Shown here one piece after another: positions 52,331-63,605 of a stretch of 64,000 nt of DNA (its first letter is position 1; every line of letters begins with the position of its first letter). Origin of the DNA: Stomorhina lunata (taxonomy: Eukaryota > Arthropoda > Insecta > Diptera > Rhiniidae). The position numbers and the translations under genes are program-made. The stretch is taken from positions 63,234,681 through 63,298,680 of the forward strand of contig OW121743.1 of the NCBI GenBank assembly GCA_933228675.1, given 5' to 3'. The notes under the pieces are model-generated. The model saw nothing but the letters and a program-made list of their open reading frames with translations. It did not search any database and had not been told where the DNA came from.

Positions 52331-52807
52331 ACATTTTTCTACAGATAGACATTTTTGTCAAAAAATTTTCTATAAAAAAATATTTTATAGAAGATTTTTA
52401 TATAAAAAAATATTTTTATTGAAAATATTTTTCTTTAAAAATATTTGTATCGTAAATTTTTTTGTTACCATTATTTTTTTTAATGATTCTGTTAAAAAAA
52501 TTTTTTATTTTAAAAAAATTGTTTACCGAAAATTTTCTATAGAAAATTTTTTTTACCGTAAAATTTTCTAAAGAAAATTTTTTTTTACCGAAAAATTTTC
52601 TATAAAAAATTTTTGTTATCGAAAAATTTTCTATAGAAACATTTTTTTACCGAAAAATTTTCTACAGAAAAATTACTTTATAGAAAAACTTTCAATATAA
52701 AATTTTTTTATAACAATTGTTTTGTTTTAAATTTTATCTATAGAAAAAATTGTTTTATCAGAAATTTTTCTTTTGTATCTAAAATTTTTCTATAGGAAAC
52801 ATTTTTT
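52331..52807 (+). repeat. Degenerate satellite block C6, left part
   Basis: Units near 30 bp with TTTACCGAAAAATTTTCTAT and AGAAAATTTTTT. The block stops at the ribozyme-bearing element and resumes at 55749, so that element inserted into it. GGAAACATTTTTT at 52795-52807 recurs at 55749-55761. Confidence 0.8.
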
Positions 52808-52952
52808 ATTTGGGAATTAATTATTCGAACTTTAGAATTGATTGAAAAATTAGGTTTAATCAGGCTTGAGTTCATTTAACTTTCAAATTATTAATTTTGA
52901 AAATTTGAAAAGTAATTGTGGAGAAAAACTGAAAAAATTATTTTTGAACGCG

Positions 52953-53004
52953 GCTCAGTGGATTGCAATTTCTGTCCCGCCACAGGACGTCATCAGCACT
53001 TAGC
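52953..53004 (-). ncRNA. Predicted type I hammerhead ribozyme, unit L4
   Basis: Same 52-nt sequence as 54660-54711, on the minus strand. CTGATGA core at 52996-52990. Predicted cleavage between 52961 and 52960. Confidence 0.72.
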
Positions 53005-53415
53005 GCCCTCGACCACAGTCGAGTTGTCAAATTGCAGAGATAATCATCAATTTAACTCATTGAGTTTGATCGAACATCACTACGTTTAATTGATTGTGTA
53101 TTCTCCTATTACTTGTTTTGCTCGATCTTTTCACTTGCCGTTGGCATGTAGAGAAGAACAAGACTTTTTGGTTTGATGCTATTTTTAGAATAGTAACAAT
53201 GTTAACAACATATGTATGTAAGTAAATTACATGAATGTATGTAAATGCAACGTGCCCTTTGCTTTTATTTATTTGGGAATTAATTATTCGAACTTTAGAA
53301 TTGATTGAAAAATTAGGTTTAATCAGGCTTGAGTTCATTTAACTTTCAAATTATTAATTTTGAAAATTTGAAAAGTAATTGTGGAGAAAAACTGAAAAAA
53401 TTATTTTTGAACGCG

Positions 53416-53467
53416 GCTCAGTGGATTGCAATTTCTGTCCCGCCACAGGACGTCATCAGCACTTAGC
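53416..53467 (-). ncRNA. Predicted type I hammerhead ribozyme, unit L3
   Basis: Identical copy. Predicted cleavage between 53424 and 53423 on the minus strand. Confidence 0.72.
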
Positions 53468-53878
53468 GCCCTCGACCACAGTCGAGTTGTCAAATTGCAG
53501 AGATAATCATCAATTTAACTCATTGAGTTTGATCGAACATCACTACGTTTAATTGATTGTGTATTCTCCTATTACTTGTTTTGCTCGATCTTTTCACTTG
53601 CCGTTGGCATGTAGAGAAGAACAAGACTTTTTGGTTTGATGCTATTTTTAGAATAGTAACAATGTTAACAACATATGTATGTAAGTAAATTACATGAATG
53701 TATGTAAATGCAACGTGCCCTTTGCTTTTATTTATTTGGGAATTAATTATTCGAACTTTAGAATTGATTGAAAAATTAGGTTTAATCAGGCTTGAGTTCA
53801 TTTAACTTTCAAATTATTAATTTTGAAAATTTGAAAAGTAATTGTGGAGAAAAACTGAAAAAATTATTTTTGAACGCG

Positions 53879-53930
53879 GCTCAGTGGATTGCAATTTCTG
53901 TCCCGCCACAGGACGTCATCAGCACTTAGC
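53879..53930 (-). ncRNA. Predicted type I hammerhead ribozyme, unit L2
   Basis: Identical copy. Predicted cleavage between 53887 and 53886 on the minus strand. Confidence 0.72.
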
Positions 53931-54341
53931 GCCCTCGACCACAGTCGAGTTGTCAAATTGCAGAGATAATCATCAATTTAACTCATTGAGTTTGATCGAA
54001 CATCACTACGTTTAATTGATTGTGTATTCTCCTATTACTTGTTTTGCTCGATCTTTTCACTTGCCGTTGGCATGTAGAGAAGAACAAGACTTTTTGGTTT
54101 GATGCTATTTTTAGAATAGTAACAATGTTAACAACATATGTATGTAAGTAAATTACATGAATGTATGTAAATGCAACGTGCCCTTTGCTTTTATTTATTT
54201 GGGAATTAATTATTCGAACTTTAGAATTGATTGAAAAATTAGGTTTAATCAGGCTTGAGTTCATTTAACTTTCAAATTATTAATTTTGAAAATTTGAAAA
54301 GTAATTGTGGAGAAAAACTGAAAAAATTATTTTTGAACGCG

Positions 54342-54393
54342 GCTCAGTGGATTGCAATTTCTGTCCCGCCACAGGACGTCATCAGCACTTAGC
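54342..54393 (-). ncRNA. Predicted type I hammerhead ribozyme, unit L1
   Basis: Identical copy, nearest the centre on the left. Predicted cleavage between 54350 and 54349 on the minus strand. Confidence 0.72.
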
Positions 54394-54659
54394 GCCCTCG
54401 ACCACAGTCGAGTTGTCAAATTGCAGAGATAATCATCAATTTAACTCATTGAGTTTGATCGAACATCACTACGTTTAATTGATTGTGTATTCTCCTATTA
54501 CTTGTTTTGCTCGATCTTTTCAAGAAGAAGTGAAAAGATCGAGCAAAACAAGTAATAGGAGAATACACAATCAATTAAACGTAGTGATGTTCGATCAAAC
54601 TCAATGAGTTAAATTGATGATTATCTCTGCAATTTGACAACTCGACTGTGGTCGAGGGC

Positions 54660-54711
54660 GCTAAGTGCTGATGACGTCCTGTGGCGGGACAGAAATTGCA
54701 ATCCACTGAGC
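54660..54711 (+). ncRNA. Predicted type I hammerhead ribozyme, unit R1
   Basis: In order: helix I 5' strand GCT-A-AGTG (54660-54667); core CTGATGA (54668-54674); helix II with GTCCT (54676-54680), loop GTGGC and GGGAC (54686-54690); GAAA (54692-54695); helix III ATTGCAAT (54695-54702, self-complementary); cleavage base C54703; helix I 3' strand CACT-G-AGC (54704-54711). All conserved core bases are present: the CUGAUGA box, G12-A13-A14, the A15.1-U16.1 pair, and C17 in an AUC triplet. Helix I is 4 bp, a mismatch, then 3 bp. The base of helix II (10.1-11.1) is C opposite A instead of the usual G-C, which could weaken activity. A short helix III suggests cleavage as a dimer. A second hairpin, CTCGAC-TGTG-GTCGAG, lies just upstream (54641-54656). 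Confidence 0.75.
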
Positions 54712-55122
54712 CGCGTTCAAAAATAATTTTTTCAGTTTTTCTCCACAATTACTTTTCAAATTTTCAAAATTAATAATTTGAAAGTTAAATGAACTCAAGC
54801 CTGATTAAACCTAATTTTTCAATCAATTCTAAAGTTCGAATAATTAATTCCCAAATAAATAAAAGCAAAGGGCACGTTGCATTTACATACATTCATGTAA
54901 TTTACTTACATACATATGTTGTTAACATTGTTACTATTCTAAAAATAGCATCAAACCAAAAAGTCTTGTTCTTCTCTACATGCCAACGGCAAGTGAAAAG
55001 ATCGAGCAAAACAAGTAATAGGAGAATACACAATCAATTAAACGTAGTGATGTTCGATCAAACTCAATGAGTTAAATTGATGATTATCTCTGCAATTTGA
55101 CAACTCGACTGTGGTCGAGGGC

Positions 55123-55174
55123 GCTAAGTGCTGATGACGTCCTGTGGCGGGACAGAAATTGCAATCCACTGAGC
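55123..55174 (+). ncRNA. Predicted type I hammerhead ribozyme, unit R2
   Basis: Identical copy. Core CTGATGA at 55131-55137. Predicted cleavage between 55166 and 55167. RNA between this site and 54703/54704 would be a 463-nt monomer. Confidence 0.75.
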
Positions 55175-55585
55175 CGCGTTCAAAAATAATTTTTTCAGTT
55201 TTTCTCCACAATTACTTTTCAAATTTTCAAAATTAATAATTTGAAAGTTAAATGAACTCAAGCCTGATTAAACCTAATTTTTCAATCAATTCTAAAGTTC
55301 GAATAATTAATTCCCAAATAAATAAAAGCAAAGGGCACGTTGCATTTACATACATTCATGTAATTTACTTACATACATATGTTGTTAACATTGTTACTAT
55401 TCTAAAAATAGCATCAAACCAAAAAGTCTTGTTCTTCTCTACATGCCAACGGCAAGTGAAAAGATCGAGCAAAACAAGTAATAGGAGAATACACAATCAA
55501 TTAAACGTAGTGATGTTCGATCAAACTCAATGAGTTAAATTGATGATTATCTCTGCAATTTGACAACTCGACTGTGGTCGAGGGC

Positions 55586-55637
55586 GCTAAGTGCTGATGA
55601 CGTCCTGTGGCGGGACAGAAATTGCAATCCACTGAGC
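55586..55637 (+). ncRNA. Predicted type I hammerhead ribozyme, unit R3
   Basis: Identical copy. Core at 55594-55600. Predicted cleavage between 55629 and 55630. Confidence 0.75.
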
Positions 55638-55748
55638 CGCGTTCAAAAATAATTTTTTCAGTTTTTCTCCACAATTACTTTTCAAATTTTCAAAATTAAT
55701 AATTTGAAAGTTAAATGAACTCAAGCCTGATTAAACCTAATTTTTCAA

Positions 55749-57930
55749 GGAAACATTTTTTCTTAAAAATTTTCCGATAAAAAAATCTTTTTTATAGAAA
55801 ATTTTCGATAAGATTTTTTTATAGAAAAATTTTCGACAAAAAATTTTTCTATAGAAAAATTTTTTTTACGAAAAATTTTCTAATTAAATTTTCGTTAAAA
55901 AAATTTTCCTATAGAAATTTTTTTTTAACAAAATAATTTCCTTTTGAAAAATTTTTTTTAACAAAAAAATTTCTGTAAAAAATTTTTTTTAATAAAAAAT
56001 TGTCTATAGAAAAATTGTTTTAACGAAAACTTTTCTATAGAAAAATTTTTTAACGAAAAATTTTCTATAGAAAAATTATTTTAACGAAAACTTTTCTATA
56101 GAAAAATTTTTTAACGAAAAATTTTCTATAAAAAATTTTTTTCAACGAAAAATTTTCTATAGAAAAATTTTTATAACAAAAAATTTTCTGTAGAAAAAAT
56201 GTATTGACGAAAATTAAAAAAATTTTTTAACGAAAAAGTTTCTATAGAAAAACTCTTTTGACGAAAAAATTTCTATAGAAAAATTTTTTTAACGAAAAAT
56301 TTTGAATAGAAATGTTTTTTAATAAAAATTTTCTACAAAGAAATTATTTTAACGAAAAATTTTGTTAACGAAAAGTTTTCTATAGAAAACTTTTTTTAAC
56401 CAAAAATTTTCTATAGAAAAATTTTTTAACGAAAAATCTTTTTAATGAAAAATTTTCTATAGAAAAATTTTTTTAACGAAAAATTTTTTTTGACGAAAAA
56501 ATTTCTATAGAAAAGATTTTTGAACGAAAAATTTTTAATAGAAAAATTTTCGTTAAAAAAATTTTCCTATAGAAAAATGTTTCTTAACAAAACAATTTCC
56601 TTTTGAAAAATTTCTTTTAACAAAAAATTTTCTGTAGAAAATTTTTTTTAATCAAAAATTTTCTATAGAAAAATTTTTTTAACGAAAAATTTTCTATAGA
56701 ATCATTTTTTTTTACGAAAAATTTTCTATAGAATCATTTTTTTAACGAAAAATTTTCTATAGAATCATTTTTTTAACGAAAAATTTTCTATAGAAAAATT
56801 TTTTTAACGAAAATTTTCTATAGAAACATTTTTTTAACGAAAAATTTTCTATAGAAAAATTTTTTTATCGAAAATTTTTCTATAGAAAAATTTTTTTATC
56901 GAAAATTTTTCTATAGAAAAATTTTTTTATCGAAAAAATTTTTTTATAAAAAAAATTTTTTATCGAAAATTTTTATACAGGAAAATTTTTTGTCGAAAAT
57001 GTTCCCATAAAAAAAAATTTTTATCGAAAAATTTTTCGGTAAAAAATTTTCTTTTGTAGAAAAATTTTGTGTAGAAAATTTTTTTTTTTCTAAAAGTTTT
57101 CGAAAGAAAATTTTTTATAGAAAAATTTTTTTATCGAAAAATTTTATATAGAAAATTTTGTTTTTTATATAAAAGAAATTTTGATAGAAAAATATTTTCT
57201 ATGGAAAAATTTTCTATAGAAAATTTTGTTATCGAAAAATTTTTTTTCTGTAAATTTTCGGTACAAAAAATGTTTTACTAAAATTTTTCTATAGAAAATT
57301 TTTATCTCAAATTTTTCTATAGAACAATTTTTTATCATAAAATTTTCTACAGAAAAATTTTTTATCATAAAATTTTCTACAGAAAAATTTTTTTATTGAA
57401 AAATTTTCAATAGAAAATTTTTTTTATCGAAAAATTTTCTATAGGAATATTTTTTTTATCAAACATTTTCTGTAGAAAATTTTATCTATCGAAAATTTTT
57501 CTATAGAAAAATTTTGTTCTGGAAAATTTTCTATAAAAAAACTCATTTTTTAGGTTTTAGAAAATTTTGTGAAACAAATATTTAAAATTTCAAAATTTTT
57601 TATCGGCATGTTAAAACAAACAGATTTGACAATAAAATTCATTTAAATTGAGGTTAAGAAATTAGAATTTCAAATTACAGGTACAGCTAAAATTTTTTTT
57701 AAGGAAAATTTTTATCTAAAAATTTTTTTACAGAAAATTTTTTTATCTAAAAATTTTCTATAGAAACATTTTTTTATCGAAAAATTTTCTATAGAAATAT
57801 TTTATTCTCAAAAAATTTTCTATATCCGAGATTTTTCGTTAGAAAAATTTTTGATCGAAAAAATTCCTATAGAAAAATTTTTTATCAAAAAATTTTCTTA
57901 TCAAAAATTTTTTGATCGAATTTTTTTTCT
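55749..57930 (+). repeat. Satellite block C6, right part (AACGAAAAATTTTCTATAG)
   Basis: Units near 30 bp of TTTAACGAAAAATTTTCTAT plus AGAAAAATTT. These shift to TTTATCGAAAA after about 56860 and become ragged after 57000. A short unique patch lies at 57545-57690. Confidence 0.88.
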
Positions 57931-59265
57931 GTCGTATTTTCTGATTTTGTTTGTTCCGCAGGTTCGTTCTACGTTTAGGCCCTGATCTTAACCAGTTCAT
58001 TTAAAAATAAGTTCATATTTGACCTTGAAAATTATTATATGATATTGATTTTTTCTACAATAAACTTTTTAACAATCTAATTTATCCAATCCCACTCATT
58101 TTGATTTTCAAAGAAAAATTTCTTTGTGTACTTTTATGTGGAAATATCATTAATACACATACATACATATTGTATTGTATATAAATATTAACATGTGTTT
58201 GATTTCCTTTGTCCATAATGATCAGAAATCTTTATCACTTTTAGTTATAAAGTCATAAATGCAAATCTATAAAAAAAACTTAAATATTTATAAAATATAA
58301 ATTAAGCACTATGGGAAAAATTAAAAAAAAAAATGTGGAGGCATAAAATTGTGAAGATGATGTTAATAATCATAAAAATGCAAAATCTTATTTACATAAT
58401 GAAAATTTTAAATCAAGAATTAAAAGAAAAATATAAAAATATTTTTACAAAAATTTTCTTTGATTCCCATAGTGTTTTATTTTCTATAAATTTAATTCTC
58501 TTTTTAATACCCATAGATTTATTCAGCCTGAAAATAAATATGTTCATAAAAAATATTTTCTTATTTCCATATTTGAATATTCGATTTCATATACATAAAT
58601 ACATTCACATTTATTTATGCAACTTTCAATTTCAAACAAACAAACGTAATGTTCATTTCTATTAATTTTTAAAAATGAAAAAAAAAACATATTTTTTGTT
58701 TGCAGATACAAATAAATTTCTGTTGTTGCGTATGGAAATTTTTTCAATTATTTTGTTTGTGAATATTTTACCAATTCTCAAATCGATGCAGGCAAATGCA
58801 CCAAAATAGAGACATGAAATATTCACACTATATGCCAAAATATGCCGGGAATATAGAACAATTTGCAAAGAATTTGTTTGAAATAAATATCAGTGGTAGG
58901 TATGCACGTATGTATGTGTGTCATCACTTATATTTTAATTAATAGTTTTATACAAATTTATTCACAGATAAAAATATTTTATTTGAATTTTTTTTAAATA
59001 TATAAATACTTCATGGGTTTTAGTTTATCGGTGGACTTTTATGATGGTCTTGAATATTGAAATAATCTATTATAAAGCGCACTAACACACTAATATTAAG
59101 TATTTGATAGTATTTGCGATTCAAAATTAATTACAAGGAAGAGTTAAAAAAAGTTGTATAAAAAAGAAGTAACAAAATATTATAGTCGGCCAAAAACGAC
59201 CCACAGTATCAAATAATAAATTGAATATTTTTGATATAAGTATATTACACGAATTGAGTTCTATA
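57931..59265. other. AT-rich unique DNA; no gene seen
   Basis: The 110-codon frame at 58333-58665 is low complexity (K, I, F, N) and shows no domain. No RNA genes seen. Confidence 0.5.
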
Positions 59266-61965
59266 GAAACAAATTTATAATGAACATTTTTCCATAGAAA
59301 CAAATTTATAATGATCATTTTTCTATAGAAAAATTTTATAATGAAAATTTTTCTATAGAAAAAATTTTATAATGAAAATTTTCTAAAGAAAAAATTTTAT
59401 AATGAATATTTTCTATAGAAAACAATTTTATAATGAAAATTTTTCTATATAAAAAATTTGATAACAAAAAACTTTTCTATAGAAAAAAATTTTATAATAA
59501 AATTTTTCTATAGAAAAAATTTTATAACGAAAAATTTTCTATAGAAAAAATTTTATAACTAAAATTTTCAAATAGAAAAAATTTTGTAATGAAAATTTTT
59601 CTTTAAAATAATTTTATAATGAAAATTTTTCTATAGAAAAAATTTTATAATGAACATTTTTCTATAGAAAAAATTTTATAATAAAAATGTTTCTATAGAA
59701 ATATTTTGATAATGAACATTTTTCTATAGAAATATTTTCATAATGAAAATTTTTCTATAGAAATATATTGAAAATGAAAATTTTTCTATAGAAAAAATTT
59801 TATAATGAAAATTTTTCTATAGAAAAAATTTTACGATTAAATTTATTCTATACAAAAAATTTTGTAATGAAAATTTGTCTATAAAAAAAATTATAATTGA
59901 AGTTTTTCTATAGAAAATATTTAATAATGAAAATTTTTCAAAAAGAAAGATTTTATAATGAAATTTTTCAATAGAAAAGATTTTGTAATGAAAATTTTTC
60001 TTTAAAAAAGTTATAATGAAAATTGTTCTATAAAAAATTTATAATGAAAATTTTTCTATAGAAAAAAATTATAATGAAGATTTTTCTACAAAAAAAAATT
60101 TATAATAAAAATTGTTCTATAGAAAAAATTTGATAATGAAAATTTTACAATAGAAAAATTTTTTAATCAAAATTTTTCTATAGAAAAAATCTTACGATCA
60201 AAATTTATCTATAGAAAAACTTGATAATGAAAATTTTTCTATAGAAAAAATTTTATAGTGAACATTTTTCTATAGAAAAAATTTTATAATGAAAATTTTT
60301 CTATAGAAATATTTTGATAATGAACATTTTTCTATAGAAATATTTTGATAGTGAAAATTTTCCTATAGAAAAAATTGTATAATGAAAATTTTTCTATAGA
60401 AAAAATTTTATAATCAAAGTTTTTCTATAGAGAATATTTTATAATGAAAATTTTTCAAGAAGAAACATTTTATAATAAAATTTTTCAATAGAAAAAATTT
60501 TTAAATGAAATTTTTTCTTTAAAAAATTTGTAATGAAAACTTTTCTATAAAAAAATTATAATGAAAATTTTTCTATAGGAAAAAATTATATTGAAGATTT
60601 TTGTACCGAAAAAATTTTATAATAAAAATTTTTCTATAGAAAAAATTTAAAAATAAGAATTTTTCTGTAGAAAAAATTTTATAATCAAAATTTTTCTATA
60701 GAAAAATCTTCAAATCAAAATTTTTCTATAGAAAAAACTTTATAATGAAAAATTTTCTACAGAAAAAATTGTTCAATGAAAATTTTTCTATCAAAAAAAT
60801 TTCATAATGAAAATGTTTCTTTAGAAAAATATTAAATAATGAAAATTTGTCCATAAAAAAAATTTATAACTAAAAGTTTTCTATACAAAAAATTTTATAA
60901 TGAAAATTTTTTTTAGAAAAAATGTTATAATGAAATTTTTTTTATAGAAAAAATGTAATAAAGAAAATTTTTCTATAGCAAATATTTCATAACGAATATT
61001 TTTCTATAAAAAAAGTTATAATGAAAATTTTTCTATAGAAAAAATTTTATAACGAATATTTTTCTATAAAAAAAGTTATAATGAAAATTTTTCTATAGAA
61101 AAAATTTTACAACGAATATTTTTCTATAAAAAAGTTATATGAAAATTTTTCTATAGGAACAATTTTATAATGAACATTTTTCTATAGAAAAAATTTTTTA
61201 ATGAAAATTTTTTTATAGAAAAAATTTTATAACGAAATTTTTTCTATAGAAAAAATTTTATAACGAAATTTTTTCTATAGACAAAATTTTATAACGAAAT
61301 TTTTTCTATAGAAAAAATTTTATAATGAAATTTTTTATAGAAAAAATTTTATAATGAATTTTTTTCTATAGAAAAATATTTATAATGAAATTTTTTCTAT
61401 AGAAAAAATTTTATAATGAAATTTTTTCTATAGAAAAAATTTTATAATGAAATTTTTTCTATAGAAAAAATTTTATAATGAAATTTTTTCTATAGAAAAA
61501 ATTTTATAATGAAATTTTTTCTATAGAAAAAATTTTATAATGAAATTTTTTCTATAGAAAAAATTTTATAATGAAATTTTTTCTATAGAAAAAATTTTAT
61601 ATTGAAATTTTTTCTATAGAAAAAATTTTATAATGAAATTTTTTCTATAGAAAAAATTTTATAATGAAATTTTTTCTATAGAAAAAATTTTATAATGAAA
61701 TTTTTTCTATAGAAAAAATTTTATAATGAAATTTTTTCTATAGAAAAAAATTTACAATAAAAATTTTTCTATAAACAAGTGTTATAATGAAAATGATTCT
61801 ATAAAAAAATTTATAATACAAATTTTTCTATAGAAAAAATTTTGAGATTGAAAATTTTTCTATAGAAAAAATTTTATAATGAAAATTTTTCTATAGAAAA
61901 AATTTTATAATGAAAATTTTTCTATAGAAAAATTTTTCTAATAAAAATTTTTCTACAAACAAAAT
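59266..61965 (+). repeat. AT-rich satellite block C7 (TTTATAATGAAAATTTTTCT)
   Basis: About 90 units of roughly 30-31 bp, containing TATAATGAAA, TTTTTCTATAG and AAAAAATTT. Heterogeneous at the left and nearly identical (31 bp) at about 61200-61740. It resumes at 63740. Confidence 0.92.
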
Positions 61966-62772
61966 TTAATAATTTCGTTTTATCAAAAAAATAACAAAAA
62001 TGATTGGGATAGTAAATATTATTCAAAAGAAAAATTATTCGGACTTAATTCTAGTCTATAAAAAGAAAACTATAATTCAAAACTATTCATAACTACATTT
62101 TTATTTTATGATTATCAACACATTTCTTTCATTTTCACGAATTTAAGTGGTGAAAATCTTAAGGTCTCGACAGCGGTTGCCTCAAGAAGTTCATCTACGG
62201 CAAAATTAACTTAAGCTTTATTCCGAAATATTATAGGTTTCCAAAAAATCCCACTATTTCCTCATACTTTATATTAATAAAGAGAAATTGGTGGATACAA
62301 TTTGTCTTTATTCGAAAAAGCTTTGAGTAGTAAAAGTTTTTAGGACTAGTATTAAATAAAAGCTTCAAATGCTATATGATAAACAGTTGTTTTTTAAAAG
62401 TTTCTATAAACTGATGATGTTAAATAAAACATAACATTAATCAAAATTATACTGTTAATTAACATAATATTAAAATATTTTTAGCTATTTAGACAAAAAT
62501 CTTTTTGAAAGCTTTAAAGCAATGGCTTTAAAACTTTACTTAGCATAAAGTAGACATAACTTTCAGTTACTACAATTAGGAGTTAATATATAAACTTAAA
62601 GTGCAGTATAAATCAAGTACCGTATAAATTAAATTTCTCATCTGAAACTACTATTTGGTTCTTAGCTCAGCTACTCTGTTATATGTAACAGTTTAAGTAC
62701 AGCATCAAACTGTTGTGTAATGTTTAAGTCTAACAACCAGAAAATAATCGATTACACTACTCCACTACTACT
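61966..62772. other. AT-rich unique DNA; no gene seen
   Basis: No repeat or coding signal recognised. Confidence 0.5.
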
Positions 62773-62864
62773 TTATACCCTTCACAACCATATATGAATA
62801 TAGGGTATAATATGTTTGTACTATTGTATCTAATGCAGGAACCAACCTTTAAGGTGTACAATAA
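62773..62864 (-). mobile_element. HINE-like 3' end fragment
   Basis: TTATACCCTTCACAACC followed by AGGGTATAATATGTTTGTA repeats the terminal pattern of the adjacent element at 62865-63605. It looks like a truncated copy or duplicated end. Confidence 0.5.
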
Positions 62865-63605
62865 TTATACCCTTCACCGCCATAGCTGGAAAGGGTATTA
62901 TAAGTTTGTGCTGATGTATGTTAAGCATAGGAATATTTGTCTTTTAGTTTACCAATAGGCTTAAAATCACATTTTGAGTCGATTTAGCGATGTCAGTACA
63001 TCCGTCTGGCTGGCTAGATCCAAATGTAAACCACGTAATCAAAGCATAGGTCGCAATTCTAAAGCTAATTTAATGCAATTTGGCACAGATAATTTTTTTT
63101 GATAGTGGGACCATGGCTATTCCGATTCACCCAAATCGGCCTAGTATTAATGGTACTTCCCGGAATTGATATTTTGGCCACAAATATCAAAATTTTTTCA
63201 TAAAGTTTAAAAAAAATACTAGTTTAAAAACCAAAATCACTATACCAAATCGGAATCCACGTTTGATCATAGCTCCCATACAAACTCTTCTGTCAAAACG
63301 AACTAAATGAGACAAAAAACATTAAAACGGTCATAAATCTAAAGATAATGAGAATTTTGAGTTAATTTTTTGTAAAAACTGTAATCAATTTGCCAAATTT
63401 TGGGCTAATCGGTCCACATTTGTCCCTAGCTCTTACATAAGTCCAAATGACGGAAACAGCTTAAATATGTTTATAAGTTTTGAGTAAATGTTTGTATGTC
63501 GGCAAAATTTAGCAAATATTTGTTTTTCATAAGAAAAAGAACACCTTTGACCTTAGTGGTGCAGGGTATCGTATGGTCGGGCTTGACCGACTTCAGTTCA
63601 GTTTT
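62865..63605 (-). mobile_element. DINE-1/HINE-like element, minus strand, diverged
   Basis: The 5' end (at right) has GTCGGTCAAGCCCGAC, a hairpin like the TTCGG/CCGAA one of the other elements, and then ATACCCTGCACCA. The other end has ATACCCTTCACCG, so the subterminal repeats match at 11 of 13 positions. Inside, ATAGCTCCCATACAAA (63270) is the reverse of the TATGGGAGCTAT module. About 740 bp, no CAGA array, non-coding. Confidence 0.6.

Larger units (their letters stand above)
52808..54522 (-). repeat. 463-bp tandem repeat, left arm
   Basis: Landmarks recur every 463 bp: GCTCAGTGGATTGC at 52953, 53416, 53879 and 54342. The outer boundary reads ATTTGGGAATTAATTATTCG. The minus strand is the ribozyme sense strand here. 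Confidence 0.95.
52808..55748. mobile_element. Retrozyme-like element: inverted arrays of 463-bp hammerhead units
   Basis: The left arm (52808 to about 54522, minus strand) holds about 3.7 units and the right arm (about 54531-55748, plus strand) about 2.6. The units look identical in every position I compared. The arms diverge from a spacer of 5-8 nt (AGAAGAAG, 54523-54530) and begin at the same point of the unit (TGAAAAGATCGAGC). The outer edges are flanked by a 13-bp direct repeat (52795-52807, 55749-55761). Each unit carries a predicted type I hammerhead ribozyme. Tandem hammerhead units bounded by a duplication fit the metazoan retrozymes, short non-coding retroelements thought to move by means of Penelope-like elements. 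A 93-codon frame recurs in each unit but has no recognisable domain. Satellite DNA carrying a hammerhead, or a partly artefactual assembly, are the alternatives. Confidence 0.7.
54531..55748 (+). repeat. 463-bp tandem repeat, right arm (mirror of left)
   Basis: Reverse complement of left-arm sequence from 54522 back to about 53306, with no difference noticed. CTGATGA recurs at 54668, 55131 and 55594. The array ends inside a unit at CCTAATTTTTCAA, about 35 bp short of the point where the left arm ends. Confidence 0.95.

Noticed and set aside
54620..54700. Type III hammerhead reading, with helix III formed by TGCAATTT and AAATTGCA
   Set aside because: It leaves no acceptable cleavage triplet next to helix I and no good 1.1-2.1 pair. 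The type I fold fits all core positions, so this pairing is kept only as a possible alternative fold.
53057..55533. A 93-codon frame found five times in the 463-bp units
   Set aside because: Conserved only because the units are identical copies. Composition is low complexity and no domain is visible. The ribozyme is the better-supported function of the unit.
58333..58665. A 110-codon frame in AT-rich DNA
   Set aside because: Composition is what AT-rich random sequence would give (K, I, N, F), with no motif and an overlapping antisense frame of similar quality.
62405..62425. ACTGATGATG, a partial hammerhead core
   Set aside because: No GAAA box or pairing helices at the required distance.
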